A stretch of DNA of 64,000 nucleotides, taken from contig BDSL01000004.1 of the NCBI GenBank assembly GCA_003116995.1, forward strand, positions 372,001 through 436,000, given 5' to 3'. Positions within the stretch are counted from its first letter, which is position 1. Every line of letters begins with the position of its first letter. A model generated the notes under the pieces. That model was given only the letters and a program-made list of their open reading frames with translations. It was not told where the DNA came from and ran no database searches. The DNA comes from Yamagishiella unicocca (lineage: Eukaryota; Chlorophyta; Chlorophyceae; Chlamydomonadales; Volvocaceae). Made by a program: the position numbers and the translations under genes. Of this stretch, positions 23,501 to 34,000 are shown piece after piece.

Positions 23501-26413
23501 ATGGTTGCAAGGCACGCGTATTGGTCCTCGTGGAACGATCACATTGTGACCGGGCTTTGCATTTGACGGAGTTTCGCGCCAGCAGCACTCAACGGTCATG
23601 TATAGATGCGCGTCTAAGCCCGCACGTCACGACGTGAACTCTACCCTTTTATGGCGCTCCCGTGCCGCAGGAGCCCTCCCGTCTGCCGGCTAATCCCACA
23701 CTGGAGCACATCCCGGACGCGATTGCCGCAGCCGCCGGCGCGAGCGGGCACCAGCAGGCTGGGGGCGTGGTGGTGATGGTAGTACAGCCAGGGGAGCGCA
23801 ATGCGTACGACCAGCAGGTATATGGTTCGTGGGGATATGGACAGGACCTGGGAGGGCCCTACGTCTGTAACATGCTCATGCTCATGCTCATACCTCGCTA
23901 CCAGCGCAGGGCGGCCTAGCAAGTGGGGATGGACGGCTGCCCCGCAACTGTATTTGTCGCCTTCATGGCGTAATAACGGTGGTTACAGCAATGGTAATAG
24001 AACGACAACGTACAAATACACAATTGCAAATAGAACGACAACGTACAAATACACAATTGCATAAATAACATTTTTAACTGCCTGTCTGGCGCGCCTCGAC
24101 TTGCAGTGGATCCAGCTGCAGCTGTGGGAGCGTCACCGCCTCCGCACCGTGCGCATGACCCTGGGGGACATCGCTGCCACTGCCCGCCTGGACGCGACCA
24201 CCGGAACGATTACCTTGCAGAGCGGTGCTCCGGCATGCGTATTTTACTTCAGGTGCAGGCGTCCCGACTGCAGGCTAGGGAAGGGTATGGGGCGGGTAAG
24301 ACGCGGGAGCCGGGGTCATGCCATGGGGCGGGTGCCGCTACTCCCCATCTGAGCAAGGCATTATGAGCCAGATGAGCTTGTATTTGCTCGGATAGGATAC
24401 TGGTAACGTTCTGAAAGAGTCTAGCAAGAAAACGTCGCTAACGAAAGAGCCTATCCTACTGGTTGCACGACAGGGCCGGCTACACGCCCAACGACTACCC
24501 CACGGAGGCGGAGTGGGCAGCTCGGGATCTCATCGAGAGAAGCAATGCTGCCAAGTGTCCAACTGTGGCGTACCAACTGGCCGGTGCGTAATACGTGGTG
24601 GGATGACACGATACCTGCGAACCCCAAGCGCACTCACAACACAGCAGAACATAATGATATACCAGGGGTGAGCCGCCCTTCTGAATGAAGGACGTCGATC
24701 GGGTCGTCTCGTTGAGTGACGGTGATGCGTGCGGCTAGCGGGAGCAGGTTTGGACGCAAGTCGCAGCGAGGGCGCTAGGGGCGGTGTGCAGGCTGCGGCT
24801 GGCAGGGCTGCAGCAGATGGCAGTACGTTGTACCATTAGCCGTCAAAGCAGCGCCCGCACACGTGCGTCCTGCTGACCAGGAAAAAACCTCCTTGCTCAG
24901 CTCAGATCCCGACCACAGCTTATAACGCAGCAAGCGTAAACCTTCTTCACCACTTCTCCGTCGTCCCCTGCGTGCCTCCACTGATTCCCTCTAGCCTCCA
25001 CCGTGCCGCCGCGCCACTGCGCCCTATGCATCAGCCAGGTACTAAGAAGGTGCAGCAGGATCTGGCGGGACCCGGCGTCCTGGAGCGCTTCGTGGCCGAC
25101 CCACGGGACGCTGCGTTGCTGCGAGAGTTCTTCGCCGGGCTGTGGTCACTCGACCCCGTCGACGTCGCGGCAGACCCGGCAGCAGCCGCTGCGGTCGCAG
25201 ACGCGGTGGCGCGGCCCGATGCGTATGTCCTGAAGCCGCAGCGTGAGGGCGGCGGCAATAATATCTACGGTACGTGCTGCGTGCGGCGCTGTGTGATTTG
25301 AACCCACCGGTAGGTGCTTGCGACGGCCAGTCTGCACCTTGAAAGCAAGTGACCGGCACGCAGCTTGGGCGCATATGCCGCAGCGTACATGCGCCCGTTC
25401 CATTTTCTAGCTGAGCACCAAGCGAAATGCCGGTCTGCCCATCGCAGGCGAGGAGCTGCGTGCGGCGCTACAAGCCGGCGGCGAGCAGCTCAGCGCCTAC
25501 ATCCTCATGCAGCGCATCTTGCCGCCGACAAACAGGTGGCGGGCGTGGGGGTGCATGCGCGGGGCTGGCCGGCGTCGTAGTGGGCCGGCGGCGGGGAGGG
25601 AAGGGAAGGTGTATGCCCGTCGGACGGCGGGGTATGTGGCGTCGCCCTGGAGTACGTGCGGACTCGTTACAGCGTTTCAGCGTTACAGCATTTCAGCGTT
25701 TCAGCGTTACAGCGTTGCAGCGTAACAGCGTTACAGCGTAGTTGGCCTTGGCGCGGATAATGTCTTTCGTTGCAGTTACCTGGAGCGCGCCCACGGACGA
25801 ACGCTTTTAAGTCAGCTCAGGTGATTGCCCATAACGAAGGGGAAAGCAAGTCGGGCCTGCATTCACACATTGCACTCCGCGTAGGGCAGGCTGCCCAGCG
25901 TGCCATCTGACTGTCGCCCCTTGTCGTCCCTCGCTGCGTCCCTGAACCTGATCAGGTCGGTGCTGGTGCGCAATGGCCAGTGGTCAGAGGGAGAGACGCT
26001 CAGCGAGCTGGGGATCTACGGCACATTCGTGCGCCACAACGGCAGCGTGCTTCTGAACAAGCAGGTGGGTTTCGTACATGATGAGGGGCACCAGGTATGA
26101 TGCGTGTACTTGGCTGGTATTGCTGGTGGCGATAACCCCCTTGGCATGAATTCTTTAGTTTTTGCTGAAATGGGGTTATCAACCGCCTAACCGCATAAGT
26201 TTCAGTGTGTGGCGTGCTGAAAGCTTAAATCACGCGCCTCTCATCCGTAACCTTCTCATACTCCCCTCTCGTCCCTCCGTCCTTGCTCGTCCATACATAC
26301 GCCCTTGCTTACTTAAGAGTGGTCATCTGGTGCGCACCAAGACGTCCAGCTCCAATGAGGGGGGGGTGGCGGCGGGCTTTGCTGTCTTGGACAGCCCTTA
26401 CCTCGTGGACTGA
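20595..26413 (+). CDS. GSH2: Glutathione synthetase (ATP-dependent, eukaryotic type)
   Basis: The enzyme joins gamma-glutamylcysteine and glycine using ATP, the second step of glutathione synthesis. Eleven exons join in phase: 20595-20669, 21215-21328, 21738-21968, 22143-22235, 23671-23817, 24107-24252, 24474-24583, 25039-25269, 25448-25535, 25956-26064, 26318-26413. The product is 479 residues, against about 474-478 in human and Arabidopsis. Family motifs appear in order: [16 protein letters not shown], the Mg/ATP site [11 protein letters not shown] (about 141-151), [29 protein letters not shown], the glycine-rich [13 protein letters not shown] (about 370-382), [16 protein letters not shown], then the Arg-bearing [20 protein letters not shown] near the C-terminus. 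All expected conserved blocks are present, so it should be active. The start is uncertain (20595, 20613 or upstream 20475), and no clear transit peptide is seen. Cytosolic location is likely by homology. Confidence 0.95.
22236..23670 (+). other. Large intron 4 of glutathione synthetase
   Basis: This 1.4 kb intron interrupts AGRMAGL and EPSRLPAN, which are adjacent in homologous proteins, so no exon is missing here. It is AT-richer than its surroundings and has no recognisable coding content or clear element ends. Confidence 0.7.
23998..24060 (+). repeat. 31-bp direct duplication in glutathione synthetase intron 5
   Basis: TAGAACGACAACGTACAAAT followed by ACACAATTGCA occurs twice in direct succession within intron 23818-24106. 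The two copies are nearly identical, so the duplication looks recent. Confidence 0.8.
25671..25740 (+). repeat. 8-bp tandem repeat in glutathione synthetase intron 9
   Basis: About 8.75 copies of an AGCGTTAC/AGCGTTTC unit lie between exons 25448-25535 and 25956-26064. The units differ by one or two bases. Confidence 0.8.
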
Positions 26414-26906
26414 CGGGCGAGGCAGGGATACGGTATTTTGGACAGAACAAGAACGAGAACGAGCGTGCTTCTTCACGGCCTTGGTTGGCCTTGAGCAAAG
26501 CTGTCGGGAAGTCCCAGGTAGAGCTGATTAGGGTAGGAGAATATGTTTGGCGTCAGCAAATGTACGGCTCTTGATAATCATGCGCGCACATTGTCATCAT
26601 TTCAGCAAATGAACGCAGGCCTTATTCAGATAGCGACGTACGGCGTGAGGGCCCAGGGCCGCGAGCCGCGGCGGTTTGCGAACAGTATGCATGTTGCTGT
26701 GACGTGTTCGATATGCTACACGAAACTTGTCTTTGATATGCTACACGCAACTTGTCTTTGGTTCCTTCATTCTGTGTGAATACAACCAATGCGCAGTGAT
26801 CTCATCCAGCAGCAGTCCAAAAGGTAAGGCCTTACCCTAGGGACAACCGCCCTGCCTACTGTACCGGTTTTCAGTTAGTACATGATAGCGTACACTGTTC
26901 GTACAT

Positions 26907-26911
26907 TGTAA
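26907..26911 (+). terminator. Candidate poly(A) signal TGTAA of glutathione synthetase
   Basis: TGTAA lies about 490 bases after the stop codon. TGTAA is the usual volvocine polyadenylation signal. Confidence 0.4.
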
Positions 26912-27400
26912 GATCCGGAACTCGCAAGCAATCTTATCATCTAGTAAATTTCGTAGCAATGGAGCCAGCGTACGCCATGCCATGCATCCAGTATCGGTCT
27001 CCGTGCGTACATCCCTGTACATCCCTAAAGCAGCCGAAACGTCGTAAACGTCCGTCGTTGCCGAACCAACGAGGTTTATTTCCGAGGTTGTTACGACGAT
27101 CAGGGTTAGGAACGTCTTCTGTAGGTCCAATGTTCCAACCTCGTAATCCATAGAAAGGCGTGTAAAGGCGTGTGGGTGTCGTAATAGGATAGGTAGGAGT
27201 GTGATAACAGAAACGAGGTCTATTACGGCGCTATGGGTTACGTACTGGCGTCTTCTCTAGGCCTAAAGGCTCTTATGAGCCATGCTAGGATAGGATTGTC
27301 ATAGTGGACACGACAAACGAGGTCTATTACGACGCTATACATCTTCTCTGGGTCTAACGGCTATTAGGAGTCCTGGCCTCGTCACAGTCTTAATAACGAA

Positions 27401-27475
27401 CGGGCGAACCCAGGACAAGTAAGAGAAAGGGCCCATGCCGGCGGGCCTCACCATACGACAGCCGGGGCTGAACCC
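27401..27475 (-). repeat. Dispersed repeat family, right-end fragment
   Basis: GGGCGAACCCAGGACAAG, then GGGCCTCACCATACGACAGC and CGGGGCTGAACCC match, in the same order and spacing, the reverse complement of the copy at 9340-9570. Confidence 0.65.
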
Positions 27476-28050
27476 ATCAGCCTTATTTGGATGGTACGAC
27501 GCCGGATTGAGGGTATTCGAGTTCGTTCATTGTCGTAACATGGTCCTGTCCTTCATCCTTGCCTACTAGCCTTTGATCGGTCCGGTCGCGCCTTGCCTAT
27601 GACATATCCGGTCAAATCAAACCTATCCAGTCGACACCGACTAGCCTTACTTCGTTCGCTCGATACATGCGCCAACGGTGATAATGAGTCCCCCCTATCA
27701 ATCTACGTACACGTTTTCCCTTCCCGTATATTAAGATGCATGCACGTACGTGCACATACCGTTGATTATTCCCACTCATTATATATGTTGCGTGCGCGTG
27801 AGTGAAGCAGCTGCTGGATTGAGGACGTGCGGCATCCCGATTATTACTCACCCCATCCGCACACATAGCTGGCAATCCACCGGCGGGGCCACGCATCCAG
27901 GATGGTTGCTTATCCATTGTTTGCATGTTGGTGGCTAGGTTATTACTAAATAGGCTTACGTATATAATATACTGGGCTTGCCTGCGCGCGACTGAAGGTG
28001 CCACGCACCACGCACGCACGGCAGCAGCAGCTGCACGGGGATGCACCTTA

Positions 28051-31000
28051 TCATGCAGCACCTCCGGGAGGCGAGGCTGGTGGGCTCCTGCACACTGCGA
28101 GTGCTGCCTCGTCAGCAGCAGCGCCGCGGCGTTGCTTCATGGGTGATATGGACTCCTGAAGTGTGGACGCCTCAACCTCCTCCAGCAACGCCAGCAGCCG
28201 CCGCTCCACCTGTGCAGCCGCTCCACAGGTGAGCAAGAACACAGCACGGCCGTCATCGACCCACCACCCATCACCCACCTGCTCAAACGTCGGTCGCTGC
28301 TCGGGCCGCTGCGCCCAGCAGTCCGCTGCAAGGTCACGCCACGCGCCCGGGGTGCTTCGGGGAAAGGCGGGCCGAGAGGATTCCGCCACAACGCGGTGCA
28401 CCACTTCCCCGGCTGTGAGGCCACTGTACGGCCGACAACCGGTGTATAGCTCCCACACTGTCGTCAGAGGGCGAGGATTCACCGGCATGGAAGGGATCCG
28501 CGCGCCACCGGACGGAGAGCAGGGGAGCGCACATCAGTTGCTTGCCAACTGGAACGCATGGAGACGAGGCAATGCAGCGTTTGTTTTTATCGAGGAGGAT
28601 AGGGCAACAACAAACTAAGCAACTAACAACGATGGGAGGGCGAAGTAGCTGGCCCCGGTAGCAGGCGAGCGGCGCATTTATTCCCTTTCCTGCGATGTGG
28701 TACACATACACGCACGCAGCACACAATCAACGAATACGCAGCACGCGAGTTCGGCGACGGACCTAGGTACTCAACTGAGGACTCCGAACGCGAACAGGTC
28801 GGTCGCTAGCCTCATCTGGCCGCCCATGAGGCTCTCGGGGGGCATATGCGTGATGGTGCCCACGTTCTGCGGGCCGAGCGACGGGGCCGGGGCAACGGCA
28901 GGACACGGGCAGGCAGATAGGTAGGGCAATTAGCTAGGTAGGCAACTTATTGTGCGCACGTACACGGGCGGGTAGAGAGCCAACGGCAGATCTCCGTGAA
29001 GTAGCGTGGTATGTGGCGTCTGTCGTGACACAATACGTAATCGACACATCGCCGGCACGACCTGTAGCAGCAGCGGCTCCGCGGAGCCCGGGTCATCCGA
29101 AGATCCGATACGGCCTGTGGAGGAGCTCCCGGGTTAAGGCTCTCAGCCTTCGGGACTTGCTTGGCGCTTCGCGGTACTCAGAATGGATACTGAGTGCAGC
29201 GGCGCGCCAGGCCGGTATTGTGTCGCGGCACATCCATAGTTCCATACCGAAAAATGCTATTTGTTCAAGAACGCAGCCGCCAATCGTGGTGTATACGTAG
29301 CTGATTACATGTTTAGCTATGTGCATAGCGGCGGCATAACAAGACCACGCGGGTGACCCACCCGCGTGGTCTGGTGCGTCATCCCGGGGTCCAGCGCCCG
29401 GCTGAGGCCGAAGTCGGCCACCTTGGCCAGGTAGCGGCAGCGGCTGCTCGGGAGGCGCGGAGGCAGGGCCACCGCACCTTGCTCCCCCTCCGCGTTACGG
29501 CTCATCAGGAGCTGTGGGGAGGTGATGGCAGGAGCAGGCCGGCAGCAAAGGCATTCACGGTAAGTGGCTGGATGGACCTGCAACAGCTATATGTGCATAC
29601 ATCTGGGAAGGAGCTTGTAGATGGCCATCGAGCGAGAATAAACAAACAATTGCAGGCCTAGGCGCGTCGCATTGTGCGTGTTAATCGGCGAAGTGGGCGG
29701 CGCGGTAGATGCTTTGCGTGTATGTATGTCTCCTGGCCCCTGCTGCCTACCACGTTCTCCGCCTTAAGGTCGCCGTGGACGACGCCCTTGCTGTGCAGGT
29801 AGGCCATCCCACGGCAGGTGTCGAGCGCCAGCGACAGTATGGCGGGCTGTAGCATGTGGGCGAGGCGAGCGGGCGAGCGGGCAGGTGGGCGGACGTGGCA
29901 GGTGGGTGGGCGGGCCGACGGCCAGGAGTTCACTCCGGCTGACGGGTTGGTGAGCGGGAGGCGGGCACGCATGTGGGCGAATTGGTGGGCGCCGGATCCC
30001 GCGCGCGGGGCGGGCGGGGTTTCCACCGGGCTGGTGGGCGGGTGGCGGGCGGGCGCGGCATGTGGGTGGGCGGGCCAGCGGGCGGGCATCCATTCCGGCA
30101 GGCGCCCTTGACACATGCTCAACCGCTCTCACACAGCTCCCCATTCGGTCCTCACGTAGACACCCACCATGTCGACCTGCTGCTGGTGGCTCCGCCCGCC
30201 GCCGAAGCCCCTGCCACCGCCACCGTCGCCGCCTGGGAGGGGACTCACGAACCTGCCGCCGTACAGCGCTGAAGATAGAGCGCCGCCGTCGCATAGCTCT
30301 TGGATGAGCCACGTCTGCACCAGGGGAATGGTCGTGCGTTTTACTCGGTACGAAGTGATACGATATTAGGGCTGTGTGAGGGCTGCAATCGCGACTCACG
30401 AACGAAGCTGCTCGCAGCGCCGACCGTGCCACCCCAGGGTGCACGAAGGGACACCAGCCGCACCTCAAGCACGTCATTGTTCCTTCCACCCCTGGAGTTG
30501 CCGGGGGTCGGAAACATGTCCACGCCGCCGGCACTGCTGCCGGCCGTGCCGCCGGAAAGCCGGCCGCGAGCCTGCAGAAGCAGTCACAAGACATGGACTG
30601 TCAGTGCGGTGTTGCGACTTACACGCCACGAGTGTTGGTGTGTGGTCACGCTACATGCCGCTAGTGTTGGTGTGTGCCACAGCAATAATACCAAGTACAG
30701 GCAGAAGCTGAGCAGGGTACACTAGCGCCTGCGGGGTTTATGTATAGCAGCGAGCTAGCGAGCTCGTCTGTGCGTGATGATGGCACCGGCGCGAGTGTAA
30801 AGCCCGCAAAGACCCAGCCGCTTCCTCACCGCGTGTTGTAGACGCGCGGCGGCCCCAGTCACGTCCAGCCGAACGTAGTGCATCGTCTCCACCACGTTTG
30901 CGTGCCTACACGACAAGCTGACCTGGTTGTGGGGCGGAGTTGAGGCGCGTGATCAGCGCAACTACGCAAGCGCACGGAGTTCGTTAACGCGTTTTTGTAT

Positions 31001-34000
31001 GACAGGTGGCATCGGCTTAGGGGCGTGGCGTTGACACAGCGATGATTGCATTGGCGGAAACCTGGCGCCGACGGATCAACCACTCTCCTTTCCAGCACCA
31101 TTTCTGGACCTGCCCGGTGGCTCAAGCCGTCGTCGACCCATTGGCCGTGCGGAGGTGCTGGTGTGACCCGGGGTCAAGTGCGGTTGGTACTGGCCCCTCC
31201 GGGGGTGCAACAATGTGTTTGGGACGTCGTGGTGCTAGTGGCCGTGAGCGCGATGGAGGCTGGGCGGCTGTACATGGCAGGTGTGGTTTTGCGAGATCGT
31301 GCGATTCGGCGTGGTGTGGTGGACGTTTGGTCCCTTTCGCTGGGTTTCGCGGCACTGGGGGTCCCGAACAAGGTTTGGGAAGGGGTAGGTCCTCAACACC
31401 CTCTGCAGCGGGTTGTTCAGGGCCGACTCGTGTGTGTTGGCCCGCCGAAGCCCAGTCGTGAGGGGTCGGATTAGGCCGGTGCTCCTGTGGGAGCTCCCTT
31501 TTTCTCCTCCTTATTTCGGGCTGGGTGTTGGCCCGCTGTGGGGGGAATCTTCTTAAGTCTCAGGTGTGGGGGCTTCTGCTCGGCTTGTTGAGGCGCTCTG
31601 CTGGTTGTTCTGGCTGAGGAGCTGCTTGGGCTGCAATTGGTGTACTGGTTGGTGCCGCTGTTTGTTCTCTGGGCCCTTGATCGGGGTTTCTCCGTATCTC
31701 GGTCGACTGGTTTGTTCTTCTTCCTTCGTCTCTTTCAGTGTCACGCGATGCGGCCGATGGTTCTATGTTATGGTCTAGAGCCGACCGTAACAGTCACTAA
31801 TTCTCAAGTAATCGGACCACGCAGACAGCGATTGGCAACGGAAACCTCAAAACTACGATCCTCAAACGAAGTCCTTGCGTCCATGTCGGTCGGTCGTCTC
31901 TTCCCCGTGCCTCCTTCCGCTCGCTCCCCAGCCAACCCACCTGCACCTCTCGCTCCCCAGCCAACCCACCTGCACCTCTCGCTCGACAACTGCCGTCTCA
32001 TGGGGCCCGTGGGTGAGGATCTTGACAGCGCAGGAACGCGACCGCCATACCCCGCTGTACACGCGGCCAAAAGAGCCGGCGCCCAGCAGTACACCTGGGG
32101 GTAGCGCAGGAACGCGTGTTGGTCGTATAAGGTTAGGTAGCGGATAGGCTATAGGAGACGTATGAGGCGGGTGACGCGCCGGCTTGGAGCGCGCGTCGGC
32201 CGGGGCGGCAGCAGGCAGGATTCGCGGCGAGCAGGGTGAGTAACTCGGTAACATGCCAGAGGTGTACATAGTTGGGCTTTAGACGTGGGGGAGGAGGATC
32301 CGTAGGGGTGCCTGGACAGGTCGTGGGTACACCCCCCCGGTCGGCAGGATAGGTGCCCTTACGTTTTCGTACACGCGGCACCCTTGCACGCAACAGCCAC
32401 CAACCCGCTGATCGATGCCCGGTAGGTGAGCTGGCAGCTAGCACCGCCTACCACACAAGATATGCTGGTTACCCAGCAAGCCTGCTGCCGTTATAGTCAA
32501 CAGTTTAACTACGGCACGAATGCGCATACATGTAATCACACTCGTTCCCTGCTGCGGTCCAGACCAGCGACCCACTTAGGCGTATGTCGGTGGGCGCGTT
32601 GAGCTGCCGCTGCAGTTCCAACAGGCCCCCCACGCCGACGCCGACGGGCCCGCCAGCGGCCACTCCGGGCCCGGAGGAGGAGCCAGTGGCGCGGGCGTTG
32701 GCGGCGGTGGCGGACCCGTCGTTGGCGGCTGCGACGGTGTTGAACTCGGTGCTGTCGGGCTGGCTGCCGGTGCGGACCTGGACGCCAACCAGGCGGTTGC
32801 GCGAACTGCGGGCAAACAAGAAGAAGTGCACATCGAGGTTTTGGGAACTACTTTGGGCTGTGTGAAGGGGGTACGGCGTCCGTCACGAGTTAAGTGCTGG
32901 CCGTCAACGGCTGGTGACTCAAATTGCTGCAGGTGGAAACGGCATCCAAGCAACGCAAACCCCGCCATGGCGCTTCTCGGCCGTCCCGCTGTGTGTCCCT
33001 GCCTTTGGATACTCTCCTCAGCCCCTTTTCGGCACTTACCCCCGGTCCGCCTCGACCCTTCGCGACGGGCTGCCGCCGCTAATCCGGCACCGCTGCTCTT
33101 CCGGGTCGACCAGCTTGCCGCCACGGATGATCTCCTAATTGGACGGGAGGGGCGCCGTGTCTGGGACGGAAGCCTTATGGTGAGGCGGGTGGGTGAGGCG
33201 GGTGAGGTCCATCGCGCAACAGAAGCGAGCTGTAGAGAGGGACAGCAGAGAGGAACAGAGACCCCCCCGCATCGTGAGCGGCAGGATCCGACCTTGTCTC
33301 CCCGCCCAAATTATCGCACCTCTCGTCCTGCCACTGCCCATTCATCTCAAACGTACCGACAGGAGGTCGCCGCAACCCGGCAGTCCCCGCAGTGTGTTCG
33401 ACCGGCGCCGCCGAGCCAGCACGACCGCCATCCCCACCACCAGCACCAGCCCGCCTGCGGGCGAAATAGGGCCGGGAGCGGGCGTAAGCCCGCAGTTTGG
33501 AACGGGAGCTGATGAGCTTTGGCACCAGCTGCGCGGTACATGTGCGTAGTACCTTTCCGTAACTACGCGTACCACGAAATAGAACGGGCGTGGTACGAAA
33601 TGAAAGTCAGTGTAAATGTGGAGAGACATAGGGCTGCGCTGCAGCCGTGCAGCCGTTTCTGCCGATCTGGGTCAGAGGATTGGGCTCCTCTTAACTTCTT
33701 AATTTAGAAACGAGACAGACAAGGACATGATGACACTCATGAACATACCTGCGCCGCCCACAGCGCCGCCGATGCCCGCAGCCAGGCCTCTGCCCTTGCT
33801 TCTGGGTTGCTCGTCGGTGCGGCCGGCGGCCCCGCCATCGGCCCCGCCATCGACCCCGCCATCCGACAGCGGCGCCCTTACGGCGGCTGATTTGAGTACG
33901 ACAGGAGCTGTGATCCCACGGGGCACACCAGCCAACAGTTCCAGAAAGCACTCGCGCATGGTGTTCGCCTAGTTGTGTGGGCAGTAAGGGAAAGGCCTGA

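Larger units (their letters stand above)
26414..28050. other. Convergent intergenic region between glutathione synthetase and kinase A
   Basis: The region holds both 3' UTRs. A TGTAA lies at 26907-26911, and a fragment of the dispersed repeat family lies at 27401-27475. A duplicated block (GATATGCTACACG..AACTTGTCTTTG) occurs near 26709-26760, and related CGAGGTCTATTACG motifs recur at about 27210 and 27318. No protein-coding frame is convincing. Confidence 0.55.

Noticed and set aside
28051..28488. One continuous 145-residue frame at the kinase A C-terminus
   Set aside because: It reads through an intron (28278-28210). The spliced version joins PTFEQ to VERRLL in phase and matches the end of other kinase domains.
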